From NCBI RefSeq assembly GCF_943192945.1, contig NZ_CALPCE010000003.1:186001-250000 (forward strand): DNA of 64,000 nucleotides, read 5' to 3'. Source of the DNA: Anaerocaecibacter muris. Lineage in GTDB: Bacteria > Bacillota > Clostridia > Christensenellales > Pumilibacteraceae. The notes under the pieces were generated by a model. That model did no database searches. It saw only the letters and a program-made list of their open reading frames with translations, and was not told where the DNA came from. Both the position numbers and the translations under genes were made by a program. Shown here in pieces: positions 29,123-38,362 of this stretch; positions within the stretch are counted from its first letter, which is position 1, and each line of letters begins with the position of its first letter.

Positions 29123-29671
29123 TCAAAACTGAATTTTATCCCTGATTTCGTCGGCTTGACCGTCGCCTATCAACAGGCGGACAAGCTCCAAACCGAGCTC
29201 GATAGTACAGCCCAAGCCGCGCGCCGTCGTCACGTTTCCGTCGGTTACAACGCGCGCGGAGGATTGTATTTGCGCGCCTGTCATATTATCCTCGAAGCCC
29301 GGATAGCAAGTCGCTTTTTTGCCTTTTAAAAACCCGTTCGCGCCCAACACCAACGCAGGCGCAGCGCATATCGCCGCGACGCGCCGACCGTCAGAAAGCG
29401 CTTGCTTTATTCCGTTTATAAGAGGTTTGCATACGGCAAGGTTGCGCGTGCCCGGCAATCCGCCCGCGACGAAAATAAGATCGGCGTCGCCGAAATCGAC
29501 TTCGTCAACCGTTTTGTCCGCGGTAATGGTCACGCCGTGCGAGCTTACTATGGTTTTGCCGCCGACCGCGACAAGCGAGGTTTGCACGCCCGCGCGCCGC
29601 AGTATGTCCACTACGCCCAGGCACTCGACTTCCTCCGTGCCGTCGGCTATCATTGCAATCGCTTTAATCAC
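29123..29671 (-). CDS. DJ-1/PfpI superfamily protein
   Basis: 182 residues, the length of DJ-1/YajL proteins. The nucleophile-elbow Cys is at 102 (RRVAAICAAPALVLG), and the partner Glu is Glu16 in DGTEEVE; VAGGLPGTRNL supplies the oxyanion side. Members act as glyoxalase-like, deglycase-like or chaperone-type stress proteins; the precise activity here is not shown by sequence. It lies 6 bp after the TldE-like gene on the same strand, so it is the last gene of a tldD-tldE-DJ-1 group. Confidence 0.92.
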   Translation of the reverse strand: MIKAIAMIADGTEEVECLGVVDILRRAGVQTSLVAVGGKTIVSSHGVTITADKTVDEVDFGDADLIFVAGGLPGTRNLAVCKPLINGIKQALSDGRRVAAICAAPALVLGANGFLKGKKATCYPGFEDNMTGAQIQSSARVVTDGNVTTARGLGCTIELGLELVRLLIGDGQADEIRDKIQF

Positions 29672-29677
29672 AGTCTA

Positions 29678-31015
29678 TTACGCCTCTTGCTTGACGCCCG
29701 AAACCGAAATGCCGCCGATTGCCACCGACGGGGCTTTGACGGCGAAGTACGTCAGTTTTTCGTCGTTGCCCACCGCCTTGACGTTGGCAAAATCGGTCAT
29801 TATGTTGCCCGCGACCGTTATGAGCGACGCAGGGCGGTCGAGCTTGCCGTTTTTGATTACAAACCCGCTCGCTTGCAACGAGTAATTGCCCGACTGTCCG
29901 TCAAGCCCCGAATGTACGCCGTTAAGCTCGGTAATATACAAGCCGTCGCGCACCGCCGCAAAGACCTCGGCTTGCGTCATGTTTCCGTTTTTGACCGTTA
30001 TGTAACCGATCGACGGGCGAATATTCCCGCCGACAAGTTTGCCGTTGCCGGTGGACTCAACGCCCGCGCGCTTCGCCGTTTCGAGATCGTACACATATCC
30101 CGTCGGCACGCCCTTGTCGATTAGCGGCATATTTTTGCAAGGCACGCCCTCGTCGTCGAACGCAGAGCAAAACACGTCGCCGCCTATGGGCGTTTGCTCG
30201 ACGCAGAACAAAGGCGAAAACACCTGCTCGCCCATTTTGCCCTCTAACAGCGACATGTGCTGTTCCGCGTCGAACGCCGAAAATCCCGCGCACAACGCCT
30301 GTACAAGCGTCGCCGTGCAGTCGGGCGAATACACAACGTCGTATTTGCCGGTATCGACCGTGCCGCCGCCGAACTGCTTTATTGCGTCGTCGGCAAGCGT
30401 TTTTACAAACCCGTCCGCGTCGAACGCGTCGAGGTCGGATATTATTTTATAGTGCGACCCGCTTTGCACCTCTTTGCCGTCGGTCGCCTTGACCTCGGCG
30501 AAAATAAGCGCGAAGTTAGCTCGACCCGTGACGTCCAAACCTTTGCTGTTTATAAGGCGTTGCGTCATGTCCGAATATTCGAGCGTAACGTTTACATGCT
30601 CTATGCGCTTATCTGCGGCAAGCGCGCTCGCCGCGATATTCTTTGCCGTCGCTATAAACCGCTCCGCAGGTACTTGCGCCAAGCCCGCGCGGAACGTATC
30701 TACTTTATCGTACTTGTACTTCGACCCGTCCACAAAGAACTCGGGATCGACCGGATTGCCGTACTCCGCCGATTCTTTGAGCGAGGCGATCGCTATATCT
30801 ATAACCTCGTCGTCGGCGCGGTCGGACGTGAACACGCCGCACTTGCCGCCGACAAGTCCGCGCACCTTGAACGTCCCGTCGTCGGCGACCGTGTAGTTTT
30901 CCAGTTCGCTATCGAACACGGCGACAGACAGCTTGCTTTGCGCGCCTATCCGAGCCTCGAATACGTCTATTCCCGCCGCTTTTGCGGCTTTGAAAAGTTT
31001 ATCTATATTCAACAT
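29678..31015 (-). CDS. TldE/PmbA-family protease partner
   Basis: 445 residues, family U62. TldE pairs with TldD to form a barrel-shaped heterodimeric metalloprotease that clips unfolded peptides and, in other organisms, matures peptide antibiotics such as microcin B17. The family is recognised by RGLVGGKCGVFTSDR in the N-terminal half and by GVESTGNGKLVGGNIRPSIGYITVKNGN and LYITELNGVHSGLDGQSGNYSLQASGFVIKNGK in the C-terminal barrel. It has no HExxxH, as expected for the non-catalytic subunit. It follows tldD by 134 bp on the same strand. Confidence 0.93.
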   Translation of the reverse strand: MLNIDKLFKAAKAAGIDVFEARIGAQSKLSVAVFDSELENYTVADDGTFKVRGLVGGKCGVFTSDRADDEVIDIAIASLKESAEYGNPVDPEFFVDGSKYKYDKVDTFRAGLAQVPAERFIATAKNIAASALAADKRIEHVNVTLEYSDMTQRLINSKGLDVTGRANFALIFAEVKATDGKEVQSGSHYKIISDLDAFDADGFVKTLADDAIKQFGGGTVDTGKYDVVYSPDCTATLVQALCAGFSAFDAEQHMSLLEGKMGEQVFSPLFCVEQTPIGGDVFCSAFDDEGVPCKNMPLIDKGVPTGYVYDLETAKRAGVESTGNGKLVGGNIRPSIGYITVKNGNMTQAEVFAAVRDGLYITELNGVHSGLDGQSGNYSLQASGFVIKNGKLDRPASLITVAGNIMTDFANVKAVGNDEKLTYFAVKAPSVAIGGISVSGVKQEA

Positions 31016-31149
31016 TTTCGTTATCTCCTTTTTAGATCGAATAAAATTATAAGCGGTAAAATGCTTGCTTCGTTATTCTAAACAGAATACCGCTAACATT
31101 CACAGTTTAATGCGGTGAACGGGCACGACGCAAGCGTCCGCGAAACGCA

Positions 31150-32538
31150 TTATGATTTGCCGCCGACGGTCATTTCTCTGACACGCAACGTCGGTTGCCC
31201 GACAGCCGCCGCGACCGAACCGGATGCCGCACCGCACATGCCCGCGGCGAGTTCCGCGTCGTTGCCGACCATGTCGATTTTGGTCAGCACGTCGTAACCG
31301 TACCCGACAAGGCACGCCGCTTTTACAAGCGTGTCGAGCTTGCCGTTTTTGACGATATACGTCTTGGACGAAGTAAAGTTGAACTTGTCTGTTGTGTGGT
31401 TGACCGACCCGCCGTTGAACGCCACGCAGTACAAGCCGTACTCGGTTGCTTTTATAATTTCCTCGGGGGTGCTTTCGCCCGCCGCTATGTACGTATTGGT
31501 CATGCGCGTAGTAGGCAGATATTTGTACGATTCGCGACGGCACGCGCCCGTCGGTTGCGCGTTCATGCGCCGCCCGTCGAACGTATCGACCATATACGAT
31601 TTTAGCACGCCGTTTTCTATAAGCACGTTACGCGTGCACGGCTCGCCCTCGTCGTCGAAGCACGCGCTGCCCCAGCCGTGCTCGACAGTGCCGTCGTCTA
31701 TCGCAGTGACGACGTCGGACGCGACTTTTTGTCCGAGCTTGCCCGCAAACGGCGAAGAATTATGCGAAATTGCCGTGCCTTCGAGCGGGTGCCCGCACGC
31801 CTCGTGGAACAGCACGCCGCCGAACCGATTGCCGATAATTACGGGCATGTTTCCCGACGGGCAGTCCGGCGCGGACAGCAACGCCACCGCGTCCTCCGCC
31901 GCCTCCTTCGCGCCCGCGACAAAATCGGTCTGCGTATAAAATTCCGCGCCCTTTGTAAGTCCCGGGGAGAACGTGCCCGTTTGGAACTCGCCGTTCTCGG
32001 ACGCGACCGCCATTGCCATTACGCGAGTGCGCACGCGCCTGTCGTCAACGACCCGACACGTGTTTTGCGTAGCGGTATAAATTTGCACGTATTCGTCCGT
32101 TTCAATAGCCACGCACCGCGCGTTGACTATGAGCGGCGAAGTTTCGTACATAGCCGTTTCGCCGCGCTTTAAGTATTCAATTTTTTGCGCCGTCGTCATT
32201 GCGCCGTGCTCTTGTTCGGGCGCGTGCATGCCGTTACCCGTCCGTTCCTCGAACTCGGTTACTTTAATAACGCGCTCGCCGTCAAACGACGCCGCGAGCT
32301 TTTTGGCAAGATCGGTAAGCGACCGCTCCGATAAATCCGACGTGTAGCCGTAAACCTGCCGCAGTCCGCGCATCAACCTTACGCCCGCGCCGTAAATGAG
32401 CCGCGACGACACGTTGTCCACGCGCTTATAGTTTAGCTCGACCGTGCGCGCCGTCTTGTTCTGCACGTACAGTTCCGCAAAGTCCGCGCCCGTCGCAAGC
32501 GCGGCGTTTAGCACGTTTTTAGCAATTCCGTTATCCAT
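31150..32538 (-). CDS. tldD: TldD metalloprotease subunit
   Basis: 462 residues, catalytic subunit of the TldD/TldE protease. The zinc-binding HExxxH is HEACGH at 245-250 within GVLFHEACGHPLEGTAI, and a downstream metal-ligand Cys region lies in the C-terminal barrel (YCVAFNGGSVNHTTDKFNFTSSKTYIVKNGK). The N-terminal region has GAGVRLMRGLRQVYGYTSDLS. No microcin-type or RiPP precursor gene was noticed nearby, so a general peptide-clearing role is the default. A minus-strand promoter (TTGCAA-18-TATAAT) is visible at about 32635-32670, and the ribosome-binding site is GGAGGG. Confidence 0.95.
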   Translation of the reverse strand: MDNGIAKNVLNAALATGADFAELYVQNKTARTVELNYKRVDNVSSRLIYGAGVRLMRGLRQVYGYTSDLSERSLTDLAKKLAASFDGERVIKVTEFEERTGNGMHAPEQEHGAMTTAQKIEYLKRGETAMYETSPLIVNARCVAIETDEYVQIYTATQNTCRVVDDRRVRTRVMAMAVASENGEFQTGTFSPGLTKGAEFYTQTDFVAGAKEAAEDAVALLSAPDCPSGNMPVIIGNRFGGVLFHEACGHPLEGTAISHNSSPFAGKLGQKVASDVVTAIDDGTVEHGWGSACFDDEGEPCTRNVLIENGVLKSYMVDTFDGRRMNAQPTGACRRESYKYLPTTRMTNTYIAAGESTPEEIIKATEYGLYCVAFNGGSVNHTTDKFNFTSSKTYIVKNGKLDTLVKAACLVGYGYDVLTKIDMVGNDAELAAGMCGAASGSVAAAVGQPTLRVREMTVGGKS

Positions 32539-32711
32539 AAACTAACCCTCCGTTCCCGAATTTTAATACGATCCCTCGCGCCGCTGATGCCGCGGCGTTG
32601 TCTTTGGTTTTTCATATATAATGTAACCGCAATTATTATATCACATATTCGCAACGAATTGCAATCTTTTTAACCGCGCCGCGCGGTGCGGTTTATCGCG
32701 GTTTTCGCCGC

Positions 32712-32740
32712 TTGATTTAGCCGCGCATTTGTGATATAAT
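32712..32740 (+). promoter_or_regulatory. Sigma-A promoter of thiN, placing +1 on the start codon
   Basis: TTGATT (32712-32717), 17 nt, TATAAT (32735-32740). The seventh base after the -10 is the A of the ATG at 32747. No ribosome-binding site is present, so a leaderless mRNA is predicted. No room exists for a TPP riboswitch. Confidence 0.75.
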
Positions 32741-32746
32741 GCGCGT

Positions 32747-33367
32747 ATGGAAAAACTGTGCGTGATTTTCGGCGCGGGCGACGTGTTTGCGCCGCGCAAA
32801 AAGTTCGGCAAGACCGACCTAATCATCGCCGCCGACGGCGGATATAGCGCGGCGGTTGCGGCGGGACTTAACCCCGACGTTATTATCGGCGATTTCGATT
32901 CGAGCGACGCGCCCGAAAACACCGCCGCGCACGTGATAAAACTAAACCGCGACAAGGACGACACTGACATGCTCGCCGCGGTCAAGCTCGGACTGCGCCG
33001 CGGATACAAAACGTTTGTCATTTACGGCGGCACGGGCGGCGACAGGCTCGACCACACCGTCGCCAACTTCGGCGCGCTCGCCTATTTAAACGCGTTCGGC
33101 GCGCAAGGCTATCTTGTGGATCGCGACGCCATTGCGACGGTTATAACCGACGGCAAGTTCGCCGTGCCCAAACAGGCGCGCGGCACGGTGTCCGTTTTCG
33201 CATACGGCGGCGTCGCCTCGGGCGTGAATTTGGAAAACCTTCAATATTCGCTTACCAACGCCGAGCTTACCCCCGAATATCCGATAGGCGTTTCCAACGC
33301 GACAGGCGACAAAGCGGGCGTTGTGTCCGTAAAAAGCGGATCACTGTTAATTTTCTTTCCGCGATAG
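32747..33367 (+). CDS. thiN: Thiamine pyrophosphokinase
   Basis: 206 residues, the usual length. The enzyme transfers pyrophosphate from ATP to thiamine to make the cofactor TPP. Signature stretches are IIAADGGYSAAVAAGLNPDVIIGDFDS (Asp residues bind Mg-ATP), DKDDTDMLAAVKLGLRRG, and GGTGGDRLDHTVANFGAL, all in the N-terminal catalytic half; the C-terminal beta domain binds thiamine (GVSNATGDKAGVVSVKSGSLLIFF). It stands alone and divergent from tldD; in many Bacillota it follows rpe and rsgA, which are not here. The start lies at the predicted transcription start. Confidence 0.96.
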   Translation: MEKLCVIFGAGDVFAPRKKFGKTDLIIAADGGYSAAVAAGLNPDVIIGDFDSSDAPENTAAHVIKLNRDKDDTDMLAAVKLGLRRGYKTFVIYGGTGGDRLDHTVANFGALAYLNAFGAQGYLVDRDAIATVITDGKFAVPKQARGTVSVFAYGGVASGVNLENLQYSLTNAELTPEYPIGVSNATGDKAGVVSVKSGSLLIFFPR

Positions 33368-33424
33368 TTGCGTGCCCTTATTCCCATCATTTCAATCGAT
33401 CATTAAAGACGCGTTCGTGCCTTC

Positions 33425-33489
33425 CCCCCATCATTTCGACCGAAGCGTGTAAGGACGCGCGCAGCGGAGAAATCAAGGCGTCAGCCGCA
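33425..33489 (-). repeat. Dispersed intergenic repeat, long type, inverted
   Basis: CCCCATCATTTCGACCGAAG, a spacer, GCGGAGAAATCAAGGCGTCA and GCCGCA. A second partial start (CCCATCATTTCAATCGA) lies just upstream near 33381. Confidence 0.7.
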
Positions 33490-33547
33490 TTGTTTTTTGT
33501 TTTGCTTTTCCTCTTTGCGATAAGCGTTTCTTTTCTATATAAACAAA

Positions 33548-33568
33548 GGCTTGCGATTATCGCAAGCC
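33548..33568. terminator. Bidirectional terminator between thiN and the amylase gene
   Basis: GGCTTGCGA (33548-33556) pairs with TCGCAAGCC (33560-33568). T-rich sequence follows on the plus strand and AAACAAA precedes it. It serves two convergent genes. Confidence 0.75.
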
Positions 33569-33592
33569 TCGATTTATTTTTCTTTATTATTT

Positions 33593-36340
33593 TTAATTCT
33601 TAATCACTGCCGTGCCGTAAGGCGCGATATTACTCGCATTGCCGAAAACGGCGTTACCGCTGACGCGTTTGCTTTCGGTCGTGAAGTTGTGATATACGGT
33701 CAACGACTGCGTTCCGTCGGTCACGGTTATTTTGAGCATGCCGTCGCTCGTCGAGCACGTCGCGTCGCCGTTTATCAAGCACGGGTATTCGTTGCGCAAC
33801 GCCGTCAAGCTCTTTAAGTAGTTTAGCAGCGAGTTTTGGTCGTCGGACTGCTCCGCAACGCTCACCGTCGCGGCGTTTAGCTCCTTGCCCGAAATAACGT
33901 TACTGCAACCGTTTTCCCAGTCGCGCGTCCACTTCATAGACTGACGATAGTTTTTATCGTTGCCCGCTTTTCCCATCAGCCCGATCTCGTCGCCGTAATA
34001 TATCCAGCTCAACCCCTGCATTGTCATAGTGACGGCAAAGTACAGTTTTATCTGGTCTTGGTTTGTAAAGTACGACGACAGCCGCGGAATGTCGTGGTTG
34101 GAACTTATATTGGAATTGATTGCTCTGTCCTTGCGGAAGGACGCGTACTTTTGCGCGTTTGCGTTTGCGGAGTTTGCCACCGCGCTCGCATTGCCCGATT
34201 TAATTCTGTCGGGCAGAGAGTAGTGCATACTGAAATCGAACAGCGAGTCCATGCCCGCATAGAATGGCGCGACGTTGTCGGCATTGCCGTCAAGCTGTTC
34301 GCCGAGCAAAAAGCAATGCGGATATTTGGATTTGAGTTTGCCGTTGAACTCCTTAAAGAACTCGACGTTTTTATCGAGGTTGTACTGCCAACCGCTGTCG
34401 CCCGCTATTCTGTCGGTCGACGCGTTCTCGCTTTCGTCGGACATAAACACGTGCTTGATTGCGTCCATGCGGAAGCCGTCCAGCCCGAAGTTCATCCAGT
34501 ACGCCGCGACGTCCGCCATGGCGTTGCGAACCGCTTGACAGTCGTAATTGAGTTCGGGCATGTTACTGCCGAACGACGAATAAAAATACCAGCCGTCGCC
34601 CGACGAATATTTGCGTGTGCCGCCCGTCCTGCTCCATCTGTAAAAATCGCGGTAATGCACTTCGGCGGTGGTGCCGTCCTGATACGTAACCGTTTCCACA
34701 ACACCCGCTTTGGACTTGATAAACCACTCGTTATTGGGCGAAGTGTGGTTGACGACCAAGTCCATAATGACCTTTATTCCTTTTTGGTGCGCTTTGTACA
34801 CAAGCTCGCGATAGTCGGCGTTTGTGCCGAACTTGCCGTCGATACAGTAATAGTCGTAACAGTCGTAACCGTGATAGGAATTACTGCTCTGCACGGGCGT
34901 CAGCCACAAAACGTCCACGTTGAGATCGTCGAGGTAATCCAGTTTTTGGATTATGCCGCGAATATCGCCCACGCCGTCGCCGTCGCTGTCGCAGAACGAC
35001 GCGACGAATATCTGATACCCTACGCCCGTTTCGTCGTATTCGGTCGCGGTTGCGGCGACGGGCAGGCTTGCCGCCTCACTGCGCACAACGTCGCTTATGT
35101 TCTCGCGCAACGGCTCGGTCACGCCGCCGCCGGACAACGACCCGTCGGACAGATAGTTCTTGCCGTCCGATGTGTTGCCCTGCTTGATAAACCAATGATA
35201 GCTCCCGCCCACGCGCATGGCGTCGGCGAGCTTGACCGAATTGTCGCCGCCGTCCTTTTCCCAGCCGGGGCGCGTAACTATAAAGTTTATTTCGTTCAAT
35301 CCCACGCACGGCGCGTCCGTCAAATCCACGGCGAACACCGCGCCGCTTTCGTCCGTAACAACTATATCGCCGTATTCCGCATTTTGTCCGTTGCCCCACA
35401 CGTACATATAATAATTTTCGTAATCGCCCGCGGGACGAAGATAATGTATGTACAGTGTGTTATCCGCGCTGACGGACGGCGTGTAATCTACGCGATCGCT
35501 CGATCCGCCCGAGCCCTGCTTCCACCGCGCATAAAGCGTGGTATTGCCGTAAACTTTATCCGACGCGAACCGCCACGCGGTATCGCCGTCCTCGACATAC
35601 CAGCCCGCAAGCTCGTACCCGTCGCGCGAAATCGTCGGCGCGACAATCGTGCCGCCGCTCTTGACGCGTTGCGCGGGAGGGTTGGACAGCCCGCCTTTGC
35701 GCGCGTCCAGTCCGACGTTAAAAGTTACCGTGACAACGTCGTTGCCGCCGACTTCGCCGCCGCCGACGTCCCGCCACTTGGCATAAAGCACGGTCGCTTT
35801 GGTTACGACGTCCGTATCGAAATTCCACGCGGTGCGATACGTCCTATCCGTGTACCAGCCGTCGAACGCTTTGCCCGCCATGCTCGGCGCGGGCGGCTCG
35901 GTTATCTTCCCGCCTTTCGGCACGGACTGCGACGGCACTGCGGTACCGCCGTCCGTTACGAACACAACCGCAACTTTCCCGTCGCTCTCCTCCGTACTGC
36001 CGTCGGGTTTTATCCATTTGGCGTACAAAACGGTTTCGCCTTTGACGACGTCGGTATCGAAATTCCACGCCGTCTTATACGCTTCGTCGGCGTACCAACC
36101 GCCAAAGGTCAAGCCCATTTTTGTCGGGTCGGGCGGGCGCGTTATATTTTGCCCGCTTGTCACCGTCTGTTGCTCGACGGGCGTGCCGCCGTTTACGTCG
36201 AACACGACTGTATAACTCGTCGGTTCGGGCGTAGGTTGCGCGGCTTTTCCGCACGCGGTCAAAAACATGCACAACGCCAAAACGCCGACGAGCAAAACAG
36301 CAATCGCCGACACACTTTTTTTTGCGTTATTTTTTACCAT
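33593..36340 (-). CDS. Surface-anchored GH13 alpha-amylase with InlB-type repeats and a pullulanase-associated domain
   Basis: 915 residues. Signal peptide with lipobox LTAC (Cys30). Three InlB/Listeria-Bacteroides-type repeats of about 70 residues (each with G-x-F/L-x-GWY...TAWNF/WRF-D...LYAKW/RW) span about 40-280. A starch-binding PUD-like domain follows (LYIHYLRPAGDYENYYMYVWG). The GH13 barrel occupies the rest: region I DLVVNH, region II GLDGFRMDAIKH with the nucleophile Asp, region III LLGEQ with the acid Glu, region IV SNHDIPR, and a DGDGVGDIRG calcium-type loop. The protein would cut starch-like glucans at the cell surface. It has its own promoter (36382-36410), is monocistronic, and has a separate terminator. 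Confidence 0.95.
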   Translation of the reverse strand: MVKNNAKKSVSAIAVLLVGVLALCMFLTACGKAAQPTPEPTSYTVVFDVNGGTPVEQQTVTSGQNITRPPDPTKMGLTFGGWYADEAYKTAWNFDTDVVKGETVLYAKWIKPDGSTEESDGKVAVVFVTDGGTAVPSQSVPKGGKITEPPAPSMAGKAFDGWYTDRTYRTAWNFDTDVVTKATVLYAKWRDVGGGEVGGNDVVTVTFNVGLDARKGGLSNPPAQRVKSGGTIVAPTISRDGYELAGWYVEDGDTAWRFASDKVYGNTTLYARWKQGSGGSSDRVDYTPSVSADNTLYIHYLRPAGDYENYYMYVWGNGQNAEYGDIVVTDESGAVFAVDLTDAPCVGLNEINFIVTRPGWEKDGGDNSVKLADAMRVGGSYHWFIKQGNTSDGKNYLSDGSLSGGGVTEPLRENISDVVRSEAASLPVAATATEYDETGVGYQIFVASFCDSDGDGVGDIRGIIQKLDYLDDLNVDVLWLTPVQSSNSYHGYDCYDYYCIDGKFGTNADYRELVYKAHQKGIKVIMDLVVNHTSPNNEWFIKSKAGVVETVTYQDGTTAEVHYRDFYRWSRTGGTRKYSSGDGWYFYSSFGSNMPELNYDCQAVRNAMADVAAYWMNFGLDGFRMDAIKHVFMSDESENASTDRIAGDSGWQYNLDKNVEFFKEFNGKLKSKYPHCFLLGEQLDGNADNVAPFYAGMDSLFDFSMHYSLPDRIKSGNASAVANSANANAQKYASFRKDRAINSNISSNHDIPRLSSYFTNQDQIKLYFAVTMTMQGLSWIYYGDEIGLMGKAGNDKNYRQSMKWTRDWENGCSNVISGKELNAATVSVAEQSDDQNSLLNYLKSLTALRNEYPCLINGDATCSTSDGMLKITVTDGTQSLTVYHNFTTESKRVSGNAVFGNASNIAPYGTAVIKN

Positions 36341-36381
36341 TTAGTTTCCCCTGCCGATATATAATTGATTGACGTATATAC

Positions 36382-36410
36382 ATAATACTTTTTTTCGCGC
36401 GGTTTGTCAA
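36382..36410 (-). promoter_or_regulatory. Sigma-A promoter of the amylase gene
   Basis: On the minus strand, TTGACA (36405-36410), 17 nt, TATTAT (36382-36387). The leader is about 35 nt and ends in an AGGGGA site. Confidence 0.7.
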
Positions 36411-36503
36411 GCGGTTGACCCGCAACCGACCGACAAGAGTCTAACCGTTATTGCACAGTCATAAAAGTCGTGACCGATTGTTCGATTTCATAAATCAATC
36501 AAC

Positions 36504-36541
36504 AAAACCCCCGCGCTCATGCTTGGTTGCGCGAGGGTTTT
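36504..36541 (-). terminator. Terminator of the MarR/ABC exporter operon
   Basis: AAAACCC-c-CGCGC (36504-36516) pairs with GCGCG-a-GGGTTTT (36529-36541) with one internal mismatch. It lies 20 nt downstream of the second exporter gene's stop on the minus strand. Confidence 0.75.
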
Positions 36542-36561
36542 GCTTTTACATATAATCTCTA

Positions 36562-38361
36562 TCAATCGGTTGCGCCTGCGAACTGCGCGTTGTACAGCTC
36601 GGCGTAAAAACCTTTCTTCTGCAATAACTGTTCGTGGTTGCCCTGTTCTATAATATCGCCGTCTTTAAGCACCATTATTACGTCTGCGTTTTTAATGGTA
36701 GACAGTCTGTGCGCTATTACGAACGACGTTCTGCCTTCGGTCAGTTTATCCATTGCGTTTTGTATAGCCAACTCGGTGCGCGTATCGACGTTGCTTGTCG
36801 CCTCGTCGAGTATGAGTAGCGGCGAGTCTTTTATCATTGCGCGCGCGATAGTGAGCTGTTGCTTTTGCCCTTCCGAAATTTGCGAACTTTCGCTTATTAC
36901 AGTATCGTACCCGTCGGGCAGACATGCTATATAGTGCGACAACCCCACCGCGGCGCACACCTCGTTCAGCCGTTCGTCGGTCACGCCCTGTTTGTTGTAC
37001 ACAAGGTTCTCGCGAATAGTGCCCTCGAACAGCCAAGTATTTTGCAATATCATATCGAACAGGTCGTGGACGCGCTCGCGCTTCATGTCCTTTATCGACG
37101 TGCCGTCAATCCTGATGTCGCCCGCGTTAAGCTCGTAAAAGCGCATTAACAGATTGACTATCGTCGTTTTGCCTGCGCCCGTCGGACCGACTATCGCCAC
37201 CTTTTGCCCCTTTTTGAGTTCTGCCGAAAAACCGTGGATAATCTCCTTATCGGGCAAATATCCGAACCTGATGCTGTCGAACGTGACGTCGCCTCGCGGG
37301 TTGTCTATGTGCGCCGTCTTTTTGCTCTCGTCCGACATTTCCTCGCTTTCGAGCATGCCGAACACTCGGCGACTCGCGGCGGACGCTTGCTGTATAGACG
37401 TCATTGCCTGCGCCATTGTGCCGAGCGGTTGAGAGAACAGTCGCGCGTAAATTACAAACGCCATGAGCGTGCCTATATCCACCGCCTTGCTTCCGTTTAT
37501 TATCATGGAAATGCCCACGACGAATATAAGCAGGTACGACAGGTTGCCGACAAACATCATTATAGGTTGCATCATGCCCGACAAAAACTGCGACTTCCAA
37601 TCGCTTATCGCAAGCGCGCCGTTTACTTTGGCAAACTTACGTCTTACGGAATGTTTTGCGTTGTACGCTTTGACCGTGGTGTGTTGCGTAAATACTTCCT
37701 CGATTTGACCGTCGAGCTCGCCCAACTGTTCCTGTTTTTTGTCGAAGTGCTTTTGCGAAATTTTAAGAATAATCGCCATAAACACAAAGCCCAAAAGCGA
37801 CGCGCCTATCGTGGTGAGCGCGAGCACCGCGTTGGTCTTAAACATCATTACCACCGCGCCGATAAACAGCGCAATAGCCGATACAAGGTTTGCCGTGCTC
37901 TGGCTCAACGTCTGCGAAATCGTATCGATGTCGTTTGTCATGCGACTCAATATGTCGCCCGTCGTCGTAGTGTCGAAGTAATTAAGCGGCAACTTGTTTA
38001 TTTTGCCGTTTATGTCGCTACGCAGTCGCTTGGTCGCGCGTTGCGTCACGGTCGCCATTATAAACTGCTGACCGTAAGACAGTATCGCGCCCACGCCGTA
38101 AATTATTACAAGCCCTACGCAAATGTCGAGCACCGCGCGCATGTCTATGCCCAACATCAAGCCGTCCTTGATCGTGTTTGTCAAGTCGGATATTCTGTCG
38201 GGACCGATAATCGTGCACACCGCGCCGCCCACGGCGAGCAGTATCGCCGAGATTATGGCGGGCAAATACCCTTTGCAGTACGCGAGCAGTTTTCCGAACG
38301 ATTTGAAATCGGCTTTGTCGCGCTTTGCGCCCTTGTCGTGTTTTTTCATCATAGGGGGCAT
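36562..38361 (-). CDS. ABC exporter half-transporter (consensus ATPase site), partner of the upstream gene
   Basis: 599 residues from the ATG at 38361, which has GGAGG 9 nt upstream and starts 1 nt after the preceding stop; a longer in-frame ORF runs into the upstream gene and is rejected. Residues 1-330 are a type IV exporter membrane domain with six helices; the ATPase follows with Walker A GPTGAGKTT, signature SEGQKQ, Walker B LLILDEATS (catalytic Glu present) and switch His in IAHRLSTI. It pairs with the gene at 38363-40111 in the manner of heterodimeric LmrCD/TM287-288-type drug or peptide exporters. Cargo unknown; control by the adjacent MarR protein suggests a toxic small molecule. Confidence 0.94.
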   Translation of the reverse strand: MPPMMKKHDKGAKRDKADFKSFGKLLAYCKGYLPAIISAILLAVGGAVCTIIGPDRISDLTNTIKDGLMLGIDMRAVLDICVGLVIIYGVGAILSYGQQFIMATVTQRATKRLRSDINGKINKLPLNYFDTTTTGDILSRMTNDIDTISQTLSQSTANLVSAIALFIGAVVMMFKTNAVLALTTIGASLLGFVFMAIILKISQKHFDKKQEQLGELDGQIEEVFTQHTTVKAYNAKHSVRRKFAKVNGALAISDWKSQFLSGMMQPIMMFVGNLSYLLIFVVGISMIINGSKAVDIGTLMAFVIYARLFSQPLGTMAQAMTSIQQASAASRRVFGMLESEEMSDESKKTAHIDNPRGDVTFDSIRFGYLPDKEIIHGFSAELKKGQKVAIVGPTGAGKTTIVNLLMRFYELNAGDIRIDGTSIKDMKRERVHDLFDMILQNTWLFEGTIRENLVYNKQGVTDERLNEVCAAVGLSHYIACLPDGYDTVISESSQISEGQKQQLTIARAMIKDSPLLILDEATSNVDTRTELAIQNAMDKLTEGRTSFVIAHRLSTIKNADVIMVLKDGDIIEQGNHEQLLQKKGFYAELYNAQFAGATD

Positions 38362-38362
38362 A

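Noticed and set aside
34058-36364. 768-codon frame opposite the amylase gene
   Set aside because: It is antisense to clear GH13 motifs and InlB repeats, and its Val/Arg/His-rich content is typical of a shadow frame.
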